Positions 32,079 through 41,709 of a stretch of 64,000 bases of DNA are shown here, one piece after another; within the stretch, counting starts at the first letter, position 1; every line of letters begins with the position of its first letter. Origin of the DNA: Craterostigma plantagineum (taxonomy: Eukaryota > Streptophyta > Magnoliopsida > Lamiales > Linderniaceae). A program made the position numbers and the translations under genes. The stretch spans positions 372,001-436,000 of the forward strand of contig JAPQWV010000412.1 of the NCBI GenBank assembly GCA_027422505.1. The letters are read 5' to 3'. The notes beneath the pieces were generated by a model. It was given only the letters and a program-made list of their open reading frames with translations, ran no database searches and was not told the origin of the DNA.

Positions 32079-33880
32079 ATGGACACCTACTCAATTACTC
32101 GATCTGGTGACACTAGCTCTGACGACTTTAGCTCCGACATTGATGAACAACTGAAGGAGTTTGGGCGTCAACTATGATCAATTGAGAATGAGTTAAAGAA
32201 GAAGTCCACAAAGAGTAAGTCACACTCAAAGAAGCAAGAGACTACAAATTCCGAACAAAAGACGCACTTGACTTTGGCACACGAAGATGAAACTAACACA
32301 TCCTCTAAGGAGGCAGTGATTTTTAACTCTACATTGTTTAACATGTTAGAATCCTTACAAACTAGTTATGCCAACATGAAAAATGAGCGGAAAAGTACAC
32401 GAGAGTTAGAAGACAAATTAACTAAGTCTAAGGAGGAAATAGCTAGTCTCGAATCTAACCTTAGGAGCTCTAGTATGAAAATAGATGATTTAACTAAGAG
32501 CTTGAATCAGAATGAGACTAAGTATAGATCCATAATCAAGAATTTAGAAGATTTTCTTGTAGCAAGGGGACAAACAGATCAGCCCATAGATACTTAATTT
32601 AATAATGCTAGGTTAGGCTTAGGCTTTACTAATCCACGGAACTTGAAGAAAGTTGATTGTAAACAACTTTATGATGTCAAGTACAGGGGTTTAGGACTAG
32701 CTGCTCTTATGGTCTTTACAAACGCAAAAGAAATAAATGAGCTAGAAGACAATAAGAGAAAGCCAAAAGTAGGGCTGAAATTCCCTTTTCTTACACCGAA
32801 TTGAATAATGGTTACCAAAAATCAGAAATTCCAAGAAATGTAACCATGATTCAATTAACTCACTAGAAGATCCGTCTAAATCCGAGGATGCCAATACTGT
32901 ACTTTCTGAAAATTCTTCTATTACATTCCTCCGATAGTGAAGAAAATCGAGGAGTTACATGCAATTCTTAATCTCAAAGGAAGAATTTTGAAGCTGAAAA
33001 GAAGGCATTCTTCTTAGAAATGGACAACCTTAAGGCTACCTCCATGTCAAAACACGATAAAGGGACGCAAACGGATGATCTCGTTCCTACCATCGAAACG
33101 ACTTCTACTAATTCTACGTCGATTTTGACCAAAGTTGAAATTCAAAGTAAAAGTCCCGCACTTTCTATAGCTAAGGAACAAGTCCCACGGAAATGGGAGA
33201 ACGAAAAAGCTCCACAACGGAATCATAAAGACCAAAAGTCTTCCTCTCCCGTTCCTAAAAAAGAAAATCTTTCATGAAAATTTTTCAAGTTCTAGCTCAC
33301 AAACTTCATCGTGTGCTTCAAATGATCCTACTAATTTTTCATTTAAAAAACCTAGACTTGAAAATAATTTTCGAAATAATTTTTCTCATTCTAATGTGAA
33401 AGGTGTGAATTCTAACCATAGGAAATACGACTTACGTGCAATAGATGCTTATAATTCTATACGCTTGTATTCCTACATGCAATATCCGGTCAATGTTTAT
33501 TTAAAGAAACATCTTATGCGCTTGGCCACAGAGAAAATTTTTAAGCCTTCTCCCAAACACACTTTCACCCGAGCGGAAAAGTTTTATCCGAGTCAAATCG
33601 CTCCCACATGGGTTCCTATCTCTCCACGAAATTTAAGTAATCCCAAACAAGTTTGGATACCTAAAGATTCTTTCATGGATGTTTTAGGACAAAATTTAAA
33701 TTTGACATATTGTATGTTTAAATCGTTATCTACTAATAAGGGAGGACCCACATTACAATGGGTACCAAAGTCCCGCTAATTTTGTAGATTTTCCCTCATG
33801 TATGGTACTTCGATGATAGTTGCTCCACATACATGATGAAGGGCGAGCGGCAGAGCAACTACAACAATTCCCTACCTAAG
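32079..33880 (+). pseudogene. gag: CoC gag-like protein with coiled coil, broken, ending in a protease stub
   Basis: ATG at 32079 (MDTYSITRSGDTSSDDFSSD). The frame is cut by TGA at 32175-32177, then open to 32595 with a heptad-like coiled coil (about 32340-32560, Lys/Glu/Ser rich). After stops and frame changes come GLGLAALMVFTNAKEINELE (near 32690), a Lys-rich linker, and a 127-codon frame (33396-33779) ending in GPTLQWVPKSR. A decayed protease start (YFDDSCSTYM-like, ~33805) follows and then coding stops. No zinc knuckle was found. The matching blocks occur in CoE. Confidence 0.7.
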
Positions 33881-36800
33881 CGACAAACTCGGTGACGAAA
33901 TTCCTTACACATTTATTTTAAATGCAAGGATGAGTCGCTATTAATTTTCTAGGGATCACAATTTCGTACATTATGCATCTGAGCTGAAATGTTAAATGCC
34001 AAATTTTTTTTACACATTTTCCGCATATATCTATATATAAAAAAAAAACTCTCTTCATGCATTTTTTTTCTCTTTTTATTCTCATGCATCTTCAATTTTT
34101 TTGAAAATAAAAAAATATATATAATAATAAATAACAACAAAAATTATATAAAACACATACAACGTTTTTTTTTCATGCATTAACAAAAACAACGGAAAAA
34201 AACGGGGAGTGACGATTACTCGATCTACTTTGATTTGTTCACAAAAATTTTTCCTTGATATATGACTGGTTATTTGCTTAATATTGTCTGTCTAGTCGCA
34301 TTCTTTTATCTAAATGTCACTCGTTTGTTCCACTAGACATAAAGCCATATCATATATATGAGATTTTGAGCCTTATTATTTTTTCGGGAATTTATCCTTG
34401 AGCGAGTCGCACATCAAATGCTTGTCTTAACTTGTATTTTTTGGCCTCATACTCGCCTTGCATTAGATTGTTAGGAAAATGATTAGGGCACGTAGGACAC
34501 TTGGCCAAAATCAAAATATCATCCTTGAAATTATTCCTCTAGTCATCCCTTTTGAGCCTACTCCGATATCCTTTTCTTCATTTGTTTCCGATCAACCCTT
34601 CAACCGTAATTCATAAATTTCGGAGGGTTGCATAAATGAGAAAAGGAGGGGGAGAAAAAGGCGATGAAAGAAAAAGAAGAAAATGATGACAAAAGGAGGT
34701 GGAAAACGCATACGAGGAATGTTAACGCACAATAAATAGTCCATAAGAACCTGCCTTCCCAATTACTGAAATCTTCTAGAAATCATAAGAAGAGGGCATG
34801 GATCTTGCTGTGAACTTCTCCTTCGATAATCTCGTATACTCGTCAGAATGGCTGGAAGAGGAGCACCACGAAGTGAACTTCTCCAACAATAATCCGGTCT
34901 TATCGAGACGAGAAGAGGAGCACGACTTGGGTTCGAATTCCATAACTGTGAACTTCTCCAAATCGATAATCTTTGAAACCTCTCTAGGGATTAAAAGAAG
35001 AGGAGCAGGGTATCAACCCGAGAACCAACAAGAAGAACTTCGCATTAGATAATCTCTCAGCCTCGTAGAGAAGCGGAGCTTCTGAGCAAGTGTAGAATAA
35101 TATGAAAAAGTTTAAGGATGGAAAGAAAATACCAGTGAATAGGACGACGGGAAGAAGATCTTTCCACGATTCCTAAATATTTTCCTTCCCTTCTAAGTCA
35201 GAACCAAAACACTAAATCCCTAAGTCCCTTTGATTCCGAATCGACAGTCTCTCGCTCGATGAAATGATTAAAAGCGCCTTGATAGCAGGTTAATTGATAT
35301 AATTTTGCTTGTGGAGTGATATATCTAGTATATAAATCCCATGATAAAAATAATTGAGCGCTAGAGGGAACCTCGTGAGAGTTGTCGAAATGGGTCACTC
35401 TATGAACTTAGGACTTTAGTTTGACGGCACGACTTGAAGGCAAATTATTATTCTATGTGTCATGTGAAATTTTTGCGTGGACATGATCAAAGTGACGTAA
35501 TCTAATCCAAAACAAAAAAAAGGAAAAATAAAAAAATAATAAATATAAAAATCGTATAGTCTTGTTTCAAATTTTTCTTTACTTCTATCTTTCTTTGCAT
35601 ATTTTTTTTGCATATTCTTCATGCATTTTTTTTATTTTTGCATTATTTTACTTGCATTTTTTTTTATGCATGAAAAATTTCGCACATTTTCAAATGCATT
35701 TGCACATGCATTGGCACAGACTTGTTTAACAGCGAAATATTTCTTGCTTATAGGTTACGCAAATTTTCATATGCATGCTTAGGAGTTCATGCATACATGC
35801 TGAAATGATTCTATGCGTTTAGTGTCATATGTGTTACATTCTCATATGTATATCTTGAAGTATGTATATCTTTTCGAAATTGTTAAACACTATATGCTCA
35901 CTTTTTGAGGGGGAGTCAAGATTCTTAGGTGTGAAAACACGAATTAAGGGGGAGAATGAAAAATTACTCTATTATTTTAAAATTACTCCTTTAGTAAATT
36001 TCTGCTGAGCATTATCTGAGGGGGAGTAATATGCTTTTACGGGGGAGTAGTTTTTTTTTCTTTTGTAATTCATGTCTACATTTTACTTTAACGGTTACTC
36101 TTGACTCGCTACTCTCATTTAGTATGAAAAAGCATAAATGACTAAATCCTCGAGGGAACCTTATAATGATTTTCAGGTATATGAAGTGGATGCATTTCAA
36201 GAAGATCCTCCAACCACTTCTCAGAAGCTTACCCTTGAAGATTTTGCAAATGAAAAACAAGTCGGTCCACCCACCAAATTCCGCCGCGCATACCACTTTG
36301 AAACCGGGCTCTCTCACAACGCCACATTCAAAGGAGGCTCGGTACAACTTAAAACAATCAAAGAAAGAGACGGCCTACCTTCTTCTGGAACTAGAGACGC
36401 TTCTTCGAGGACGAACCAGACAACTTCCATTCGGAGAAGATGAATCTGACGAAATGGAGAAGATGGCTAAACCCGAGCCCTCTCCTCGACTTTCACAGTC
36501 CCCTTGCTTCCGGAAGAAGAAGCAAGGACCGAGGACTGAATGACACATGAATCAAGCATCATTAAGGACCAAAGTTGCCAACCGTGTCCACTGCATCAAG
36601 GACCGCAGTTGCCAACCGTGTCCACTGCATCAACGACCGAAGTTGCCAACCGTGTCTACCTTTCCAAACCTCACATCGGACTCCACGATCTCAACAAAAG
36701 GTTGACCCAAATAGGGGGAGTTTCAAGTTTCGTGTGCTTTCAACGGGAGAGATGGAATGCGGACTTTCTAATCCGGAAAGAATACTTCGTACATTTTACG

Positions 36801-36963
36801 GCATTTATAGGAGAAGAACTTCAAAAGAAGATTCGAAGAAAAAGCCGATGCCTAGAAGACCAGGTGAGCTGGAAGACATTCTAAAGAGGAGATTTCGAGG
36901 ACTCGCGGACTCTTTCCATTTGCAAGACGAAGATAACCCGCGCTATATTGGAAATTGAATACA
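33881..36963 (+). other. CoC 3' noncoding region with shared module and polypurine array
   Basis: 34200 to ~35900 is homologous to 8340 to ~10000 of CoA, including the GAACTTCTCC..CGATAATC repeat block (34811-35055). GGGGGAG tracts at about 35907, 35946, 36016, 36039 and 36713 precede the true polypurine tract at 36964. Open frames at 36138-36960 overlap and change frame. 36500-36522 is identical to 14209-14231 of the CoA extra ORF, so this may be a remnant of that ORF. No functional gene is claimed. Confidence 0.65.
36566..36667 (+). repeat. Three tandem 34 bp units
   Basis: Units at 36566-36599, 36600-36633 and 36634-36667 share GTTGCCAACCGTGTC and differ at a few bases; the last is the most diverged. 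Confidence 0.9.
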
Positions 36964-36974
36964 AAGGGGGAGAT
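36964..36974 (+). other. Polypurine tract of CoC
   Basis: AAAGGGGGAGA plus a T directly before the 3' LTR, identical to the CoA tract. Confidence 0.9.
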
Positions 36975-37323
36975 TGTTGGAACTATTTTATTGTATTCAA
37001 TTAATATAGTTATCGTGTCTTGCTATGCAAATTAGTAGTCTTGCACAGAATTATAATTAGTCATATTATAGGACTACTTGTGCAAATATACCACAATAGG
37101 TGGTATATATAAGTGAACTCCTAAGAAAATTAGGAGCGCTTTGTATGGTTTTCAGATCAAAAAATTAGAATCGAGAATTTTGGAGAGAAGAATTAGCGCC
37201 AAACCCTTGCTTTCAACGTTTCTTTTCTCGTAAGCTTTCAACTAGGTAATCTTCGATCTTAAATCTGAATTTCTAAAGATTATCAATCGATTCGATCTGT
37301 GTTGGATAAATTTGGACCTAACA
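36975..37323 (+). repeat. 3' LTR of CoC
   Basis: 349 bp, TGTTGGAACT to CCTAACA, followed by AGTAG. It contains TATATATAAG near 37105 as a probable TATA element. Confidence 0.93.
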
Positions 37324-39380
37324 AGTAGTCGAATCTTCTCTTTAGGTGTTCCAGCTCTCCTTTCACTTGTGGCAACTCCCCCCACATTTGTTCAACATTG
37401 TATTGGGATTGGGAGTTTTCTTTAAACTCGAAGAGCTATACACGAGTTGGCAGCTTTGATTCTTGAAGTCCATGCTGAAGTTGTTGGTCGTATCATTACA
37501 GTCCGATCTCTTCGTTGGACTGCAACATAACTCCCCCTACGTCTTTTCAACCTTGCATTATGATTGGGGTGTTTCTTTTAAAATAGGAGAGTCGTACTTG
37601 AGGCGTCAACTTCAATCATTGGACTCTATGGTCTTCGCTTGATTCTTTAATGACGCTTGACATTTGGCATTTTTTTGATCGGTATTGCACTTTCGTCGTG
37701 GTGTTGCTCCCATTGCTTTGGTATCCCTCCCCCTCAAGATCGAGCTGGGGAGATCGTCATGCGATGGGTCAAAACGGGGCATCATCTTTGGCAAGAAGGT
37801 TGCGTTGTTGGGACAAGATAATGGAGTTAATTGGTGGTCACGATTACTCTACTTCTTGGTGTCAGATTCGTCATCTTCGGAGGAAGTTGTCTGGTTCGGC
37901 CTCGAAGAAGCTTATCTGGCTCCGAAAGAGGTAGGCGTAGGGCTTATTTTCCGAAAATGTGTTTGGGCTCCTTATGATTATTCATTCAAGTGCATGAGAG
38001 CCCATCTTCATAATGGTTGGCGCGGCAGTGGTGGATACTCAGGTTAGTCTTCTCCTTCACTAGAGTTGTAACATGGTGAATCTTCTTCTTCATGGCTCCA
38101 GACTCGTCAGCGCCGAAGGAAGTTGTCTGGTTCGGCCTCGGCGAAGCTCGTCTGGCTCCCGAAGAAGGTGTACGTGGGGTGTGTTTTAAGTTGTACCGAT
38201 GCTCCTTTGGAATGTTCCATTCAAATGTCGTAGAGCTCGGTTTCAGAGTGGTACGATCGGCGGAAATTTGGTGGGTGCTCCGACCTATTTATTTGTACGT
38301 ATCCCCTTCTCCCCCTCATGGCGATTCGTGTGAACGAGATCGGCATGCTTGTATAAACGGCTAAGAAGGACACACACGACATGTCGGTTAGGGTAACAAC
38401 CAGACGAAGCCACTAAGGCGATCCGTCAACTAGGCTTCAGAGACAAACTCTGAGACGTGGCCTGCGAGAACAGGACTTGATGAACCGGGGCTACATAGGC
38501 AGCCCGTTAACATTGTTCTTGAGACTAGCTCGAAGACGATGGCCTGAACCGTTGTTGTTTTGATGTTGCAACGCCAGGACTTCCTTCCGATCATCGATGC
38601 ATGTCTTAGAATGACATGTCTATGGAAGTTCTGATCTGGTTACGAAGTCCAGATAAGAAAAGGTGTATGTGTCCTAAAAATAATATAAAACATTTTCTTT
38701 CTTTTTTGTTACCCTTATATATATATATATATTTGTATTATCGTATTAATAATGTAGTAGTATACTATATATTATACTACGTATATTTATGTGTGTATAT
38801 ATATATTTTGTTCCTCCCCCTCAAGTCATGCTTCTTAGAACTGAATTAATCCTCCTCAATTGATGCAAATACGGATCAAATTTATCTTTTGAATCTCTTT
38901 CCCTAAGTTCACGTATTAAGTTCGCTCCCCAAAAATAATTTAACTGTCTCTCCCTTTAACACAAATATAGGAGTTGCTTCTCTTTAAAAATAAAAAGCTG
39001 CTCTCCCTCAAATTTAGGTAAATTCAAAAATGGTATTTATTAGTTGACCACAGAATATCTGTTGTCTATATCAAAATCTTGCAAGAACATGCATTTTCAA
39101 AATGTACCATTTAAAAGATATATGCATTTATCAATTCAGCTTATATGCATACGTAAAAGTTAAGCTTGAGAATTCTCTAAGTTGCATGCATAATGAATAT
39201 ATACTTATAATAGGGTATTTATGCATTTCAGCTCATGTTTGCATGCGAAAATTTGGAATATTAAAGTCTATTCGAAGCATGCGTAACTACAATATACCCT
39301 ATTGTTTTCAAGGTAGGCAAATTGAAGTTACAACTTGATAAGCATGCAAAAATTACAAAAGGATGCATATAGAATTTACA
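37324..39380 (-). other. CoE 3' noncoding region, with degenerate repeats
   Basis: No convincing gene. A ~55 base phrase (CCC.ACATTTGTTCAA..TTG..TT..GATTGGG, then an AAA..GAG tail) occurs near 24533 (before CoC), 37379 and 37537. A ~75 base segment at 37869-37942 is repeated at 38105-38179 (GAAGTTGTCTGGTTCGGCCT), so open frames here share that phrase. An A/T simple repeat lies at 38710-38800. Confidence 0.55.
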
Positions 39381-39385
39381 TACGT

Positions 39386-39593
39386 TTGGTTGCTCGCATC
39401 GCTAACCAGTCGTGCCTGTGGAGCAGCCCGATATAACATACACGCTGGGAGGTTTGGTCGCTCACATCTCTTACCAGTCATGCATGTGGAGCGACCTGAG
39501 ATCCCATGCATGCTGAGACGTGTGGTTGGTCGCATCTCTTACCAGTCATGCATGTGGAGCGACCCGAGATACCATGCATGCTAGGAGGTGTGG
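39386..39593 (+). repeat. Three tandem ~68 bp units, with a fourth copy at 41628-41694
   Basis: Units begin near 39386, 39453 and 39522. The common core is ACCAGTCATGCATGTGGAGC with CCATGCATGCT downstream. A related unit in the same direction lies at 41628-41694, so two sets flank the 2 kb that contains the micro-gene at 40603. Confidence 0.85.
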
Positions 39594-39779
39594 CGTTCAC
39601 TAGGTGTTTTTGAAGAATTTTTAAAGTAGAATGAACCGAGTTTATACAATGAGGGGTTCGATGATGTGTGGTGCTGTTTGTTTCAAACATTTCAAAGTGT
39701 TGTGCCGAAAATCCTGTATACGAAAATGTTTTCTTTTTAAAGATATATGTCTTCAAAAGAATTTGAAGTCCTTGAGTTG

Positions 39780-40245
39780 CAAATTGGAATTTGACTTGGA
39801 CCGCGAATTGAGTTGTGGTTTGCGAACTGAATGATCCGCGATTCGAAGTTGTTCGCGAAACTGAAGAGGGTTCGCGAAATTTGAGTTTCAATGACACAGG
39901 AATTGAACTCGCGAAACTCTTGTTCTTAAGCTGACCCGCGAAACTTGATGACCTCATGAGACTGATTCCTGATTACGATTTTGGGTAAAGTGATGAAAAT
40001 CGGGCGATTTGGTATATATATAGATGCACTGTAGCACGTTCGTTCGATTGAAGAATCGGGCGATTGAAAGAATCGCCAAGAAAATGATGTATTGTAGCGC
40101 TTTCGATTGAAGGGCGATTGCAGGAATCGGGCGATTGCAGGAATCGCAGAGACAACTTATAATAAGGACCTAGGTTCGATCGATTCCAGAATCGGGCGAT
40201 TCATAGAATCGCTTAGTGAATGTGGAATCGGGCGATTTCTGACTT
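39780..40245 (+). repeat. Arrays of TTCGCGAAA and AATCGGGCGATT words
   Basis: Between 39800 and 39945 the palindrome-like words TCGCGAA, GCGAAAC and CGCGAAT recur about six times. From 40000 to 40245 the near-palindrome GAATCGGGCGATT and its half ATCGCC recur about eight times, spaced 20-40 bases apart. GAATCGGGCGATT is also present near 44236-44290 and 41040-41160. The arrays lie just upstream of the micro-gene promoter. Confidence 0.75.
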
Positions 40246-40383
40246 GAGAATTTTGACCCAAAATTCTTGATGAATATTATGAAGAGAATCACCCTAAACT
40301 GACATGCGAAATTTTCAACAAAGTTATAACCCAGAGTTCAAAATTTGGTCCCAAAATAAATATCGAATCAACTGAGTTTTCAA

Positions 40384-40602
40384 AATCGATTTGTGTGACA
40401 CAAAATCCGATAATCGACGAAGAAAGCATCGGTTTCCTTCGCGGCACTGAACCCTCAAGTCAAAGATTCGCGGTATCATTTATCATGTTTGTCGGGACAA
40501 TAATGATTTCGTTATTCGATTCATGCCTATAAATAGATATGATTCGAAGAACGCGGTCATACCATTAATCACTCATACTCAAAAAGAATCGAGCTCACAC
40601 AG
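40384..40602 (+). promoter_or_regulatory. Conserved promoter block of micro-gene copy 1
   Basis: Homologous to 56811-57052. Shared words in order are GATAATCGAC, CCTCAAGTCAAA, ATTCG, GTATCATTTA, ATAATGAT and CATTCATGCC or its variant. TATAAATAGA is at 40528-40537. The ATG is 66 bases after the TATA element, leaving a short leader of ~40 bases. Confidence 0.7.
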
Positions 40603-40791
40603 ATGAACTGGAATCAGCAGCAAGATCATGAAGCGAACGAGGAACATGCCGAGTTAAGGCGTCGTTTTAACCGCAATTTGGTTATGTTAGCACTCGAGAT
40701 TTCGCTTCTCATGTGCTTGTTCGTTGTTTTAATGGCTGTTCTGTGTTGCGTACTAGTTTTTGAGGTTGTTTTGGGTACTTTGATAATGTAA
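40603..40791 (+). CDS. Micro-gene copy 1: 62 aa single-pass membrane protein, antisense to CoE
   Basis: MNWNQQQDHEANEE, a short basic stretch (RRRFNR), then a long hydrophobic segment at residues ~26-58 (LVMLALEISLLMCLFVVLMA). It aligns with the protein at 57053-57217: MNW.QQQD.E..E, A..R, NL.ML.L, LL..LF.VL.A, C.V. The preserved frame, start and upstream TATA block argue for a real gene. A single-pass protein with the N-terminus probably cytosolic (positive residues before the hydrophobic segment) is inferred. Function is unknown. It lies on the strand opposite to its host element CoE, between the gag remnant and the LTR. Confidence 0.65.
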   Translation: MNWNQQQDHEANEEHAELRRRFNRNLVMLALEISLLMCLFVVLMAVLCCVLVFEVVLGTLIM

Positions 40792-41709
40792 TTTTCCTAG
40801 TTCGCGTTGTGAAAGTGGTTTTCGCATTTTGAAGGTGTTTTGCGTATTTGAGTTGTAAGAGTGTTTTTTTTTATTTTTATTTTTTTGCATTTGGAAGGAT
40901 GTACGGATCATTTAAAGATTAGTTCCCGGAAAACAGCTACTCCCCCACAATATTTGAAGTTTTGGGAATTTGAACCTCAAAAATAAAAACCTAAAGCAAA
41001 GAAATATTTTAATGAAATAAATATTTTCCTGATTCTTAAGTTCGGGCGATTCAAACGTTGCAAAGGCAGTTTCGAGCGATGCTCAGTTTCGGGCGATTCA
41101 TAGGTTCAGTCAATTAATTAAAAAAATCCAAAGCTGTTTCGTGCGATTCTCAGTTCGCCGAGAGAAACATAAATTAATTTGAAATTTCAGTTCAAAATTT
41201 TTTTTTTGAAGGTAAAATTGTCGAAATACTTCAAAAACTCCCCAAATTAATTGATTTTGTAAAAGTTATTTCACAAAAATTAAATAATTTTGGCAATTTT
41301 AATTCCATTTGTAAAATTTCTCCCCCTTAAGTTTACAAATAAAGCTTCCCCTAAATATAAGCATTTTACGAATTTCGGGGAACCTTGCTTAATCATGTAT
41401 ACTATGATGGAAAATGTTTATCAGAATAAAATGCAGTTCTTCCTAGATTTTACTAACATAGTAGGTATGTTATCATTTGAGGACATATGCATATTGAAAA
41501 GTGAATTACGAACATGTAATTTTATGCATATTTAGAATTTACCAAATTTGTCGGTTGGTTGTAGCTGTCCGCATCCCATCCCTTGATCACGTGGGCTGCT
41601 TCAGGTACCATACGTGAGGGAAAATCGTGGTTACTCGCATCGTCGACCAGTCATGGGTGTGGAGTAACCATCTCTACGTACCCACCCATGCTGGAAACTA
41701 CAAAACATC

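Larger units (their letters stand above)
24592..37323 (+). mobile_element. CoC: Copia derivative lacking pol, with two nested insertions
   Basis: LTRs at 24592-27615 (interrupted) and 36975-37323 are flanked by AGTAG (24587-24591 and 37324-37328). LTRs start TGTTGGAACT and end CTAACA; identity is about 95% by eye, older than CoA. Inside are a weak primer site, a long leader, a broken gag with coiled coil (32079-33880), a protease stub, then ~3 kb noncoding sequence and a polypurine tract. There is no integrase, reverse transcriptase or RNase H, so it would have needed another element's enzymes. A LINE derivative sits in the 5' LTR and CoD in the leader. Confidence 0.92.

Noticed and set aside
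32079..33880. Intact gag in CoC
   Set aside because: An in-frame TGA at 32175-32177 and later frame changes break it.
36138..36960. A separate gene in the CoC 3' region
   Set aside because: Overlapping frames change repeatedly and include tandem repeats; at most it is a decayed relic of the extra ORF.
37650..38364. Plus-strand open frames of 90-120 codons
   Set aside because: They lie in noncoding CoE sequence; their similarity to each other comes from a local DNA duplication.
39386..39593. CRISPR-like array
   Set aside because: Units are whole tandem copies without unique spacers, and the sequence is plant nuclear retroelement DNA.
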